64,000 bases of DNA from Neostapfia colusana (taxonomy: Eukaryota > Streptophyta > Magnoliopsida > Poales > Poaceae): NCBI GenBank assembly GCA_030760725.1, contig JASWHV010000013.1, positions 41,574,699-41,638,698 of the forward strand. The letters run 5' to 3'. The notes beneath the pieces were generated by a model. It saw nothing but the letters and a program-made list of their open reading frames with translations. It searched no databases and was not told the DNA's origin. Below, in pieces: positions 34,223 through 45,732 of the stretch; within the stretch, counting starts at the first letter, position 1; the number at the start of each line of letters is the position of its first letter. The position numbers and the translations under genes are program-made.

Positions 34223-37200
34223 TGAAACAGCTCTGGTACCAAGTAAAACAGCTCTGATACCAAGCTGTGAGGGACCTCTTCCCCGTCGACAACAGGACCT
34301 CGTTGGGTGGTGCCGTGATATGCGGCACCCAACAGCACACGGGTCGATGAAACACATCACATTACATAAATCATTTGCGGAAGCGTACAAAAGTGTTTTA
34401 CAAATACTTATCTCAAAATAAACTACAGCGGAAAACTATAACTCTCACGACTCCTTTCTAAACTAGCAACAAAGAAACAGTCCAGCCCGCGGACGTTTCT
34501 TACTAGCAACACGAAGAACAATCTGCAGCGGCGAGGATGCTCTTGAGTAACCACTCGGAGGTTCCCGAGTCTCATCGGCATCCCTTCATAAGCATGAAGT
34601 CAAACCTGCAAAACAACTCAGATAGCATCCGTGAGCATAACGCTCAGCAAGATATAACCGTCACCCTAAACATGAAACTCTATGTGAGGTTATGAACCTA
34701 AAGTAGGATGGCATAAGCATAATTAAACTCGCCTAAAAGTGAAATCCTTACTTTCAGGTATTAATTGCAGCATTTTAAGTAACCTTGGGCACACCACATC
34801 GGGAGTCCACAATCAAACAAGAAACGATTTCCCCCGATGTAAATTGCTCATGGCATAAAAGAATCGAGTTTGCACTAGCCTATTAATAAGATCCAATACA
34901 AAGCTAGTATGAAACTTCAAACCAATGTGATTAGTTCCTTTCTCATGCATGTTCTTACTACGTCACGACTGTGAGAACAAGTATGCTCGGCCCATTCCGC
35001 GAGTGACGGTGATTCGAATGAATAACACCCGGACTACACGACACGTATGCCCGTACTCGACGTTGCCTACAGCAACCATCACTGACGTCGTACGCGGCAG
35101 CCTTTCTCCCGTTTCACCCCTGTTGAATCGATCAAGTCGCCCCGTACAGTAGCCACTCTCATGGTGCACCTACCGACATGAGATGTCATGAGAAGTTCCC
35201 CACATGCTGCACACTGGCCGTCCGCCTGAGGCGACCCGAAAAGTCCCAACGACAGTTTCCCTAGGTACATCGGTTTACTGGGTCCCATAATACCAGCATC
35301 AGTCCGGTACACAACTCAAATTTGTTCAATAGGGCCGCATACGGATCGGTCCTGGACCGACACGGACAGGTCTATAGCACCCAGGCCCCTATGTCCTGCT
35401 GCCCCTACAACCTTCCGGTCTCAACTTTAACGTGCTTATTCATTTTTGAACCAATCCCGTATGCCCCTGTTGTTTCTGAACATGCGAGTAGCATCTCACC
35501 ACTCGACTCCTACAGAACTGTACTTAAGCATGGCAGTTCTACCCCAATACTCCCTGGGTCATTTGGCTATGCAAGAGGAGTATCAAACACTAGACCTAAT
35601 GCACAATTCATACCTTAACCGAAAGTGAATACAAAGTAAAACTTATAAGCTGTTAAATGCAAACCGGAGCTTGCCTGTTTTGCAGGGTAGTCGTATTTAA
35701 GCAGTTAGTATCCTTTCTGATCAACCCTTGATCCTCCGGAGCTTGATCCACTTCAATGAATCGCTCCTTTGAATCCCCTTCGTTGTGGTTCCTATTGAAA
35801 TGCATATGCACAATTTTATATAATGAAATGGAAAGAAGTTAATACTTAATTTCTTAGGAACAGAGGTTGTTTGGAAAATCAAAGAATGGCTTTGTTTGCC
35901 TCTGTTGTGCTAAGGAAGAAATAAAATCTACTTGATCTTAATGTTTTAACTATACACTAACTACTTTCCTTAATGACCATAATAGATGAGCTGAAAAGAA
36001 TTGGATGCACTGAAGAACAAAACTCCAATGGCCTCAAAACTTTTACAGCAGGTTCTATACTAACTAGGGATTTAGCTTGCCAAATTGCAGCTAATGTGGA
36101 GTCAAATTGTGTTCTCTATAATTCTCACAATGTCTCTCATGTATTTCCACCTATACATAAGTATGGAGAATAAGAACAGGGAGTTTTACAGCTCAATTTG
36201 GGCTGATAATTTACATGTGAGTTCCTGGTTACATGAGAGTCAATTGATCCAAAATTCAGCCCTTTTACTTGAGTAGTTCTTTCAGAACAATTCTTTAAGC
36301 ATTTCTACTCACAAGAATTAATTCTGAAGTAATGTGCATTTTTATGCCCAATTTAGTGAACTACACTTTCAAGTATGTCTCAGAGAGCTTACCTAAATTT
36401 TCCTATGATTTTGAGAGCTAGGGATTGCCCAGAATAGATTTTAGAAGTGGGAAACATTTTCTAAAAATGTTTCTGGACTCTTATGAACGCAGCAGATTGT
36501 TTTTAGCAAATTCCAACTCAAATGATCTCCAAACGAGCTGAAATTTTGCTAGAATGTATACACTATGCTAAAGAATAGTCGGGCAAAATTTGAGGATTTT
36601 TGAATAAACCAAACTCCCTCAATAATTCTTTTTCAGAAAGCCTTCAAAGAATTTTCCAGAATACAATATTGACTTTCATACAAATCTGAGTTCATATTTG
36701 GATAGAACACTGAAAGATGAATCTAACCCAATTGGAATCACTTAATTTGGAGATTCCTACACAATGATATGATTTTCCAAAGTTTGAGCAATCTCTGGAA
36801 TTATTTCCCCTACCGAAAAGTCTACTGGGACCGCTATTTAAATCCCAGCCAATAAGAAGTGGGCCACACCGGAGTCACGGGGTTCCGCACGCCAGCACAC
36901 CCGATCGGGCCACAAACCGATCCCTGATTTAAACTTTCCACCGCTGACAGCCGGGGCCCACGGCCTTCTTCTTCCTCTGGCCAGCCCTTCGCGCGCCCGC
37001 GCGCTCAGCTCGCCGGAGCTAACTGCCACTCGCCGGTTCGCCGTTTACGGCCACCGTGCAAGCTGAAGTTCGCCGCCAGGGGTTTTGCGACGTTGAGGAA
37101 CACGTCTGTGGGGTCGGTTTAGGCTGCCGGCGACCGGAGCTACCTCGACTACGTGCGGCGGCCTCCGTTGAAGTTCGGCGCCGTCGTCCGAGGTTCCAGG

Positions 37201-38564
37201 CCCGCCAAAACCTTGACCGACTAGCTCTACAGCACCAGTGCACCTCTAGGAAACTCGACAAGGCCTCAAAATGGCTCTGGAACGGCCGCAAGTTGTTCAT
37301 CACCGTGCGACCGATCGTGTCCGCCATGAACGCCCTTGATCGAGCTTGAAATCCGTTGTTCCTAGCCGGTTTCATGCAACAGATGCTAAAAGGATTCTGA
37401 TCGCTGGCCAGTCCAGCACCTATGTGACAAGTTTGATAACCTAAGAAGGATTGGAGAGGAGGAATTTGCAGAAATCTTACCGGACGTTCGCTGTGAAGCT
37501 GGCGGGACAAAATCTTCAAATTGGCTGGCGATGCTGCACGGCGTGGCTTGAGATTTGGTTGAGAGCAGCACAAACACAGCGTTATCCTGTGGTCTTGATC
37601 GCCCGACCGTGAAAACCCCTGTGGAGGGCTGTCCACGAGTGCCCGATCACTGTTCTTGAGCTAGGTCATGGCGGACGGTGCTGATCACGGGAAAAGAGGC
37701 CAAAGCTCAGTGGTTTACGTGTCGGGGGACTGGAGGCTGAGCTTAGGGTGCTGTCTAGCCTCTCGGGAAGGAGAGAGCGCGATGGTTTTCCGTTTTCCTG
37801 ATCAGGCCGAGGCAGCGGAGGTGAGGCAGCGCCGCTCGGTGTAGCTCGCGAGGAGGGGAAGGCAAGTGAGCCTTTGCTCGGTCTGAGGGAGAGATCACAT
37901 TGAGCACACCGCCTCTGGGCGCCCGCGCGTGGGGGAGGGCAGCAGGAGGTGGCGCGGTGAGTTTCTCTCGGTGGCACACGAGCAGCTCTCGGTCAGTTTG
38001 AGAAAAAGATCAGAACAGTGCAGATGTTTGCTTCATGTGCAGGTTTTGATCTTCCACTGAATGTCATGTGGGTCCGACCCCACATTTTCCTCCCAAAATA
38101 TATCCTCATGTTAATCTTTCCAAATTCTACAATTCTGAGTTTGTAAGGTGGCTAGAATTTGAATTCTCCAAATTCAGTTTGAATTTGCATGACAAATTTG
38201 AATTTGGTTGGAGTTTGGAAAATGCTTCCATAATACCCTTTTGGAGCCCACCCTAAAAATGAAAAGTTTGTCATCCACTTTTTCCCAAATTTCCAACTCT
38301 AGGGATGCATGGTTATTCAAAGTTTTGGCCACCATTTGTGTGAACTTTGAATTTCAAATCTGATTTTTAAACTTGCATACAAAGGGTGTTTAAATCCTTA
38401 TTGGTTCAACACTTTTAATAAGGATGTGAACCTCATTTTGGACAATCATCCATGTATCACTTTGCAAGAAGAAAAGTTTTAGCAAGTCCCATTTTTCATG
38501 TCTTTGCCAACCATATGAATTTAAACCTTAGTTTTATTCATGTACATGTTATGGGACTTCTACA
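34223..38564 (-). repeat. TE7 5' LTR (4342 bp)
   Basis: Matches 23799-28141 along its length. It begins tgaaacagctctgg and ends ggacttctaca against GTTCC. It has primer-like repeats at 34230-34241 and 34251-34262, the hairpin at 34309-34329 and a GC-rich core at 36850-37990. The reading frames in the core appear on both strands and differ between the two LTRs, so they are not genes. Confidence 0.93.
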
Positions 38565-38569
38565 GTTCC

Positions 38570-40066
38570 GGTGCCCGAAACTTCCCAATTCTCGCCGCCT
38601 CTACATTATTTCATGTGAGGAACACGGTGCTACCCTTGTCACCAACCGGAAATATCTTCGCGACGGCGACAGCCTCTTTGGCAACTCTGGTGACGTTGCG
38701 ACGATGCTGTAATGCTCCAACCCTTCTTCGGTTAGCTCCTACAGCATCGCCACGACCTATGGAGCAGCGTCCAAGGCTCTGATCTCGCGAGAAACATCGG
38801 CAACTAGGAGTTCACCATGTGACCTAGGCCAATTTCGGTGAAAATTTGAAAAACTTGAAGAACCGAAGGTTTCCTTGACGGTTCTTCCTAGTTCTTGATC
38901 CCACGTGTTCGCACGAACGTCTACAACTAAGTTTCTAGGTCTGATGATGAGTGGTGCACCGTGTCGCCCTAATTTACCGATTTCCTCCTCGCGGTTCATA
39001 TCGCATGTCAGCGGGAAAAACCAAATTCCGGTGAGCATGGTTTGTGACAAGCTGCCATGGTTATTGTGAAGCAAGAAGAGGTATAGGCGAACCTTTTTTG
39101 CTTTTGCAACTCGGTGGGAGAAGAACTGTGGCGAGCAGGCGACGTGATCTTGTGGTCGGCAGCTCACGGTGGCGTCGATGGATAAACCGAGCTCGGTGCC
39201 GAGTTACAGTGGAGTAAACATCGGGCTCTTGTGACAGACACCTCGAGGAAGACCCGGCGACGCCGTGGGGAGGCTCCGCTCGGCGTGCAACCTGTCGAAA
39301 AATGGCCGGGCGCCGGTGGGTCATTGATAGCGGTTTGTCGGAGGCTGAACTGTCCGTGAGGGAGAGCAGCAGAGGAAGAGCTCGAGGGCAGTCGAAGAAC
39401 ACCCTTTGCCAAGTACAGGGCTGGCTGGAAATATCTCTTCGGCACTGAGGCGGTTCAGCAGGTGCTCGGGAGGTGGCAGCGGCGCTGCCTCGGTGTCGCG
39501 CTCTGTTCAGCAGCCGACTGGTTCGAGTGGGAACAGAGAGAAGAAAATTTTCATTCGGTTGTAAATCTTCCTCTCTCAATGACAAGTGGGTCCCACTGTT
39601 TTCTCTCCCCAAATATCTCAAATTTTTGGCACAGTGGAAACTTCAACCATGAGGAACTCAAATTCAAAATCCATTTGGCAAATTCACAAGTTTTACATCA
39701 GTTTTAAATTTGAATTCAAATTTCAAGGAAATTCATGAGCCCCTTTGATATTCATATCAAAGCAACTCCAAACTTTCTCGAAATTTGCATTCTCACTAAT
39801 TCAAATCTGAAGAATTTGAATATGCCATCTGATTTTGAGGTGGCCACTGCAAATAAGAATTTTTAACAAACAGTTTGAATTTCCTTTTTGGAAATGGCCT
39901 CCTTTTCCTTGAAGCGAACCATTTAGTTCAAACTGAATTTAAAGTCCTCGTGGACATGACAACAATTACATGTTTAGAAAATTTTTTGCAAGTCCCATTT
40001 GTTGAATTTAAACTCAACTTTATTCATCATTCGAGTCTTGCCTTTACAAGTTTTTGGGATTTTACA
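38570..40066 (-). repeat. TE6 3' LTR, proximal part (1497 bp)
   Basis: Continues the LTR broken at 23798. It begins with ggtgcccgaaacttccc, homologous to the text after ggggttcc in TE1 and TE9 LTRs (cccgtggtccaaac...). It ends tttttgggattttaca at 40066 next to the polypurine tract. It contains the GC-rich core with tgggtcccact. No gene is seen. Confidence 0.88.
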
Positions 40067-40085
40067 TTCCTCCCCACTTAAAAAG
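40067..40085 (-). other. TE6 polypurine tract
   Basis: The plus strand reads ttcctccccacttaaaaag, a purine run in element sense directly before the 3' LTR, with the conserved gacgagattct block adjoining. Confidence 0.87.
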
Positions 40086-40134
40086 AATCTCGTCCCGAGA
40101 TTCACAATTAAGAATAATGTGGGAAGGACAACTA

Positions 40135-41754
40135 TCAAACACAAGCCTCTAATAACTCCAGATGATTGCGTTGTAAATACTTCTCGCTTTCCCATGTAGC
40201 TTCGTCGGACATGTGATTTTCCCATAGCACCTTGAAAAATCGCAGTGTCCGGTTTCTGGTCTCGCGAGTCTTTTCATCAATTATCCGGGTTGGACGTTCA
40301 ACATAAGTAAGGTCCGGCTTCAATTCTGCTATGCCTTCCGTGAGAATCTTTGTTGGAACTTTCAAACACTTCCGCAACTGAGATATGTGGAAGACGTTAT
40401 GAACTCCGGCTAAGGCTGCCGGTAACTCCACACGGTATGCCACGGGTCCACATCTTTCAATGATGACGAAGGGACCGATAAAACGTGGAGCTAATTTTCC
40501 TTTTACTCCGAATCGGTGAATGCCCTTCATAGGAGATACGCAGAGATATACATGGTCTCCAACTTGAAATTCCAGAGGACGACGTCTCTTATCGCATCGC
40601 TCTTTTGTCTTGACAGAGCAGTTTTATGTTTTGCTTGAATAAGCCTTATCCGCTCTTCTGCTTCATTTACAAGATCAATCCCGTAATAAATCTCTCGCTG
40701 GATTCACAATAGTTCAAGGGTGTGCGGCACTTCTGGCTGTAGAGAGCTTCATACGGTGCCATTTTTATGCTCGTTTGATAACCGTTGTTGTACGAGAACT
40801 CCGCCAACGGTAAGTGATCATCCCAGCTCCCACCGTAGTGGATGGCACACACCCTTAGCATATATTTAAGTATTTGATTCACCCTCTCCATTTTCCCGTC
40901 GGTTTGAGGGTGATACGAGGAGCTTCGAATCAATTTGGTTCCCAAGGATGCGTGTAGCTGCTCCCAGAAACGGGCTACAAACAGCGATCCTCTGTCGGAG
41001 ACAATAGTACGGGCAATCCCATGCAAGCACAAGATTCGTGCTATGTGCAACTCCGCATACTGCTTGGCGTTGTAGTTGGTATGCACCGGGATGAAGCGTG
41101 CTGGTTTGGTTAATCGGTCAATGATTACCCAAATCGAATCATGGTGGTGGGAGGTCATCGGCAACCAGACGATGAAATCCATACTCAAGTCTTCCCACTT
41201 CCATACCGGTATTTGCAGTGGTTGCAGCAGGCCTGACTTCTTCACATGGTTGGCCTTAACTCTTCGACACGTATTACATTCTGAAACGTACTTGACAACT
41301 TCACATTTCATACGTGTCCACCAAAACTTCTTCCGGAGGTCTTGGTACATTTTATTGCTGCCCAGATGAATAGAAAATTTGGATAAGTGAGCCTCATCAA
41401 AAATTTTCTTCCGCAGTCTCATATCACGGGGTACGACTATCCGGTCCTTGAACCATAAGGTATCTTCATCATCTAACCGGAAACATTTCATTTCCCCGTT
41501 CTTCAATGTCCTTTTAATATGAGCCATGCCCTTGTCTTGCTTTTGCGCTTTCATAACCTCCTCTTCTAATGTGGTATGAGAGCTAGATTATGTAGAGCTC
41601 CATATGGAACCAAGTAGAGACTCGGTTCTTCCTCTTCTATCGGTGAAATGGTCAGATTATGAATATGAGACTTCCGGCTGAGTGCATCGGCAACCACATT
41701 TGCCTTGCCCGGATGATAATGAATTTCGATCTCATAGTCTTTGATCAGCTCCAA
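40135..41754 (-). pseudogene. TE6 RNase H end, integrase and chromodomain (broken)
   Basis: Frame 41754-41566 has the RNase H tail (HPGKANVVADALSRK). Frame 41554-40667 has the integrase zinc site (HLSKFSIHLGS, CNTCRRVKANH), the catalytic words MDFIVWLPMT, VSDRGSLF and GKMER (D-35-E kept) and NNGYQTSIKMAPYEALY. After a shift near 40667, frame 40530-40135 has GVKGKLAPRFIGPF and the chromodomain-like FFKVLWENHMSDEATWE. Breaks are few, so integrase is the best-preserved domain of TE6 apart from RT. Confidence 0.88.
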
Positions 41755-41766
41755 CCATCGCCGTTG

Positions 41767-42075
41767 TCACATATTAAACTCTTTTTGAGTGAATATGTAC
41801 TTCAGGCTTTTGTGGTTGGTGTAGAGACGAACCAGATTTCCCAATAGGTAATGTCTCAACATTTTCAAAGTTAGCACCACGGCAGCAAGCTCAAGATCAT
41901 GAGTTGGATAATGTTGTTCATGAATCCGTAATTGCCGTGATCCATATGCGACCACGTGTCCTCCTTGCATGAGCACACAACCAAGTCCTATGCCGGATGC
42001 ATCACAATAAACATCAAAAGACTTGGTTGTATCTGGTTGAGCTAGAACCGGGGCTGTTGTGAGGTGTTTCACCAA
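41767..42075 (-). pseudogene. TE6 RNase H, main part
   Basis: The frame begins in VKHLTTAPVLAQPD and holds VYCDASGIGLGCVLMQGG, YPTHDLELAAVV and LYTNHKSLKYIF, ending at a TGA (41767-41769) where relatives have Arg (NMRQRRW). It is out of frame with RT because of a small deletion around 42100. Confidence 0.85.
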
Positions 42076-43757
42076 CGCATGAAAAGGTTCCTCACATGGA
42101 TTGCTCTAATCATATTTGATGCCGGTTTAGAGATTTTTGAGAAGCCTGGGATGAACCTCCAATAATATCCCGCCAAACCTAAGATGCTACGAACATCATG
42201 GAATGATGTTGGAGACTTCCATTGCAGCACTTGTTCAATCTTGCTTGGATCAACAGCAATGCCTTCCGCGATAATATGTCCAAGGAATGGCACTTGTTTG
42301 ATCCAGAATTCACATTTACTAAACCTTGCATAAAGATTGTGATCTCTTAATCGTTGGAGCACAATATGCAAATGTTTATCGTGTTCCTCCTCTGATTTGG
42401 AATAGACCAAGATGTCATCGATGAATACCACGACGAACTGATCCAACTCCGGCATGAACACCGAGTTCATCAGATACATAATGTGAGCCGGAGCATTGGT
42501 CAACCCAAATGACATGACAAGATACTCATAGAGTCCATATCGTGTCGAGAATGCTGTTTTCGGGATATCCTCAGCTCGAATCTTGATTTGATGGTATCCC
42601 GACCTTAAGTCCATCTTGGAGAAGACTTTAGCACCCACTAGCTGATCGAAGAGAATATAAATTCTTGGTAGTGGATACTTGTTCTTTATCATCACAGCAT
42701 TTAACGGACGATAATCGACGCATAGCCTCAGCGTCTCATCCTTCTTCTTCACAAATAAAGCCGAGCAACCCCATGGTGATGAACTTGGACGAATGAACCC
42801 CTTGTCCATCAAATCTTTGAGTTGCTCCTTCAGCTCAGCTAATTCAATCGGAGCCATTTGGTATGGACTCCGAGAGATCGGCGTGGTTCCCGGTATCAAC
42901 TCTATTTTGAATTCCACCTCGCGCTCGGGTGGTAATCCTGGAAGATCTTCGGGAAACACGTCCGGATATTCATGAACTACCGGAATGTCTTCTAACTTGC
43001 AAGCTTCGGCATTACATACTTCCGGAACTTTGGAAACAGCTTCGCCGAGATACAATGTATGACACCCGTGAAGCGGAGAGTCCAAATGAACACTCATGTT
43101 CTCGATATCCAGAACAGCCCTATGGAAAATTAACCATGATATTCCCAATATGGCATCAATCCCTTGATCTTCGAGAATAATGAGGGTGGTAGAATAAATT
43201 TTTCTACCCAAATAAAGTGGTGCTCTAGAAACGACTTCATTAATCGATATGTCTCCACCTGGTGAATGAATAAGGTAAGAACCTTTTGTGATAATTGTGG
43301 AGATCTGATCCCGAATCACCGTCACTTTGCTAATGAAGTTATGTGTTGCACCAGAGTCGAAAAGAATGACAACCGGCTTGTCATTTAAGGTGAACCTGCC
43401 CGCAAGAACTGGACCTCCTTTGGGCAGATCATCGACTGACACATAATTAACAGTTCCCACTATGGACATGGATTTTCTTTGCTGTCCAAGATCACTCTTT
43501 GGAACTGAACCCGCAGGCATAATGTTGCTGCTCGGTTCAGTTGCTTCATTGACGTTGAGTTCATTGTCAATATGAAGTGGGATACCACTCGGTTCAGCTG
43601 AGAAATCACCGTGATCATCTTTAACCTCTTGAGGGAAATCATATTCCGGTGCGCCTTGTTGATACTGAGGTGCATGAGAAATAAGTTGTTGCTGCGGTGG
43701 AGGTAAATAAAACCTCTGTGGAGTATAAGAGTCGTCATACTCCAAGAATGACTGCAT
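42069..43757 (-). pseudogene. TE6 protease and reverse transcriptase (long open frame)
   Basis: A 562-codon frame. Residues 1-130 or so are a Pro/Gln-rich spacer. Protease follows (VILFDSGATHNFI near residue 130, HSPGGDIS, AILGISWL), then the linker YPDVFPEDLPGLPPEREVEF and RT (GFIRPSSSPWG, KNKYPLPRI, SGYHQIKI, MSFGLTNAPAHIMYLMN, FIDD). The frame leaves the family pattern after SKISKP, where about 25 bases (the MAELLKK region) are missing. This is the longest undamaged pol stretch in the window. No CCHC zinc knuckle is found before the protease, unlike in TE2 and TE8. Confidence 0.9.
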
Positions 43758-44570
43758 CTTTTGTGCAACCTCTTGACCGGAAGGTGAACGGATTACCCAC
43801 CGATACTTCTGAGGCAGATGATTGCATTCATCCTATGATGAGTCCCTCTCCCTCTTCTCTTTAATGTAGAGATTGAAATAATATTCCTGAGTGATAGCAC
43901 AGCTAACAAACTCATTAAAATTCTCTTGGCTAACATGAACCAACTCACATCGCAGCCTAGCAGTCAGCCCTCGGTAAAAATGATAACCCTTCGCGGCTGG
44001 TGATTTCACATAATCAGGAACATATTGATCTAAGCGATTGAATTCCTTCGCATACTCAATAACACTCATTTCTTCTTGTTTAAGATTCCAGAATTTATCA
44101 AAACTTGTTTGCATTATGCCCGTAGGAGCGAAACGAGCATGAAATGCATCCTGGAACTCCGTCCATGTGACGTGATGCCTGTCTGGTTGGATAGCAAGGT
44201 ACTCTGCCCACCAGGCTCCAGAAAAGCCGTGAAGCTGCTGAGCGGCATATAGAGTCTTCGAGAAGTCATCACATTGAATCAACCCAAACTTGCACTCAAT
44301 GACACGTAACCAGTGATTTGCTTCACAATGGTCAGCCGCTTCGGAGAATACCGGCTGTTGTGCCGCCAAGAATTACAGATAAGTGCTTGGGGTTGGCATG
44401 TGATGTTGAGATTCTCTATTTATTCCTTGCTGAACTAGAGGTTGGAGAGTTTCATTCATCTTCGCCATAATTTCCGCCAATCCGGTTGGCGATGGCTCTT
44501 TTGATGAAGTCGAGTCATTCCCACCTCGACTCGAACCTCCAATCTCGATTTGAGAATGTCCGCGTACCAT
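43758..44570 (-). pseudogene. gag: TE6 gag (two stops, no zinc knuckle)
   Basis: The start ATG at 44570 gives MVRGHSQIEIGG. A stop at 44373-44375 interrupts after PTPSTYL, where relatives have YLDFLA. The capsid frame 44369-43833 has AAQQPVFSEAADHCEANHWLRVIECKF, QLHGFSGAWW and EFQDAFHARF. A TGA near 43833 ends it after RERDSS. The segment to 43758 joins the protease frame without a CX2CX4HX4C motif. Confidence 0.86.
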
Positions 44571-45115
44571 ACTGCACGAAATAAATTTTGAGTCAATCAA
44601 AATTATATCCCAGCAGTAACTAAAGAAAAGTAAAACATTGACATGTCATGAACTTTATGAAAGCATAACCGCATTCATGTTTAAACAAATCTTAAATACG
44701 CTAAACTAATCAGCTGGACTACCCTGACCAGTTCACACAAACTTCAAAATTTACTCAAGTTAACCACAGATTCTTGACTTGAGTTCAATACCAAAGTTTT
44801 AGTAGACTTCAGTATATTTCCAATGCTTATTCATATGCTTCTAGATCATTTCTAGATCAAAAGTTATGATTATTCAAAGTTGACAGAATTCCTGGATAAA
44901 ATCTGCCAGCATCTCCTTTGTAGGTGGCTACTTTATCACAGTTGTATATGCAAATACAATAAGAATCTGAACAAGCTTTGAACTGCAAAAATGTTGCACA
45001 TTTCATAAACTTTCCAACAGTGTATCATAGGCTCCTTAAGGATTTTTTTGTAAAGGAAATTATGGCTTAAAAACAGAAAGGTCCAGAGAGGTTTTTGCTG
45101 CTATCCTGGTCCTGG
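44571..45115 (-). other. TE6 leader, truncated
   Basis: Reverse-orientation homologue of the TE2 leader (3930-4459). Both have the words for ctctggacc, tatgatacac and agatgctggcaaa. The similarity stops after cctgg (45111-45115), where TE2 continues toward tttacctccc in this sense. No gene is present. Confidence 0.8.
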
Positions 45116-45732
45116 CTTGGAGGATGCTGCTATGCTCAGCAGTCCACTGCAGGAGCGTCAGCAGGAGCTTCAGGATGTTCGTGACACCCTGAAGGAGACC
45201 GAGGCGTTTCTTCGAGCCAGCTTGAGGGCGAGAGAAAGAGGAGATGGGAATGAACTGTGTGTCACCGTGAATGACACATGGACTCCTGACTCCCCAGATT
45301 GCCGGGCGATCAGGCGTTGCCGCACTTCTCCACAGCAGCCTCCCCACCCAATGCGGAGTCAGAAGGTAGCCGCAATAATGAGGAAGATCTCGAGGAGCCA
45401 GCTCAGTGATACGAGTCGTGTAGAGTCCTTCCCCATAGTTCAGCAGGTTATCGACTAGGCGAGTCAATACCTTACTTAATAGTGTGTTAATGTGTGGTGT
45501 GTGACGTGAGTTGTGGAAGCCATGAGCAATTGTCCACAACCTCGTACTCAGGTTGTTTTGCTTTGATGTGTGAACCCCTATGAAATTAATAGTGCATTTC
45601 TTTTTGCGTGAGACATGAACCCTCAGAAAAATATAAATACAACAAGGCCTCAATGTTACAAAGTGTAAACAAGTAAAATTGGTAAGATAATACGTAATGC
45701 TTTAAAAATTGACATTTGGTTGATCATGATAG
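45116..45732 (+). other. TE8 leader with a possible small coiled-coil ORF
   Basis: 617 bases before gag. A frame from about 45117 to 45458 is open (113 codons), but its first codon is TTG at the junction, so its true start is lost. Its start (LQERQQELQDVRDTLKETEAFL) looks like a coiled coil, and the rest is basic and unrecognised. It could be an extra leader ORF of the family, a captured host fragment or chance. The rest of the stretch to 45732 is AT-rich with no gene. Confidence 0.5.

Larger units (their letters stand above)
23799..38564 (-). mobile_element. TE7: complete Ty3/gypsy chromovirus, 14.8 kb, target duplication GTTCC
   Basis: A minus-strand element with two LTRs of 4343 and 4342 bp, polypurine tract at the left inner edge, primer site at the right inner edge, and perfect GTTCC copies at 23794-23798 and 38565-38569. 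It is inserted in the TE6 3' LTR. Coding regions are in the order expected but carry many stops. Over the first 230 or so bases at their U5 ends the LTRs differ at about 11 positions, so the insertion is not recent. Its LTRs contain two extra primer-site-like repeats at the U5 end. Confidence 0.94.
21195..45115 (-). mobile_element. TE6: Ty3/gypsy chromovirus, 3' LTR split by TE7, 5' end deleted
   Basis: A minus-strand element with 3' LTR (21195-23798 plus 38570-40066), polypurine tract, integrase with chromodomain, RT, protease, gag and part of the leader. It shares leader and coding words with TE2, TE7 and TE9. The leader stops abruptly at 45115, where plus-strand TE8 leader begins, so the rest of the leader, primer site and 5' LTR are missing. 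TE7 is inserted at 23798/38565 with a GTTCC duplication. Confidence 0.88.

Noticed and set aside
25561..36280. Two long near-identical direct repeats (24-28 kb and 34-38.5 kb) as a possible segmental duplication
   Set aside because: They are the two LTRs of TE7, shown by the target duplication, primer site and polypurine tract.
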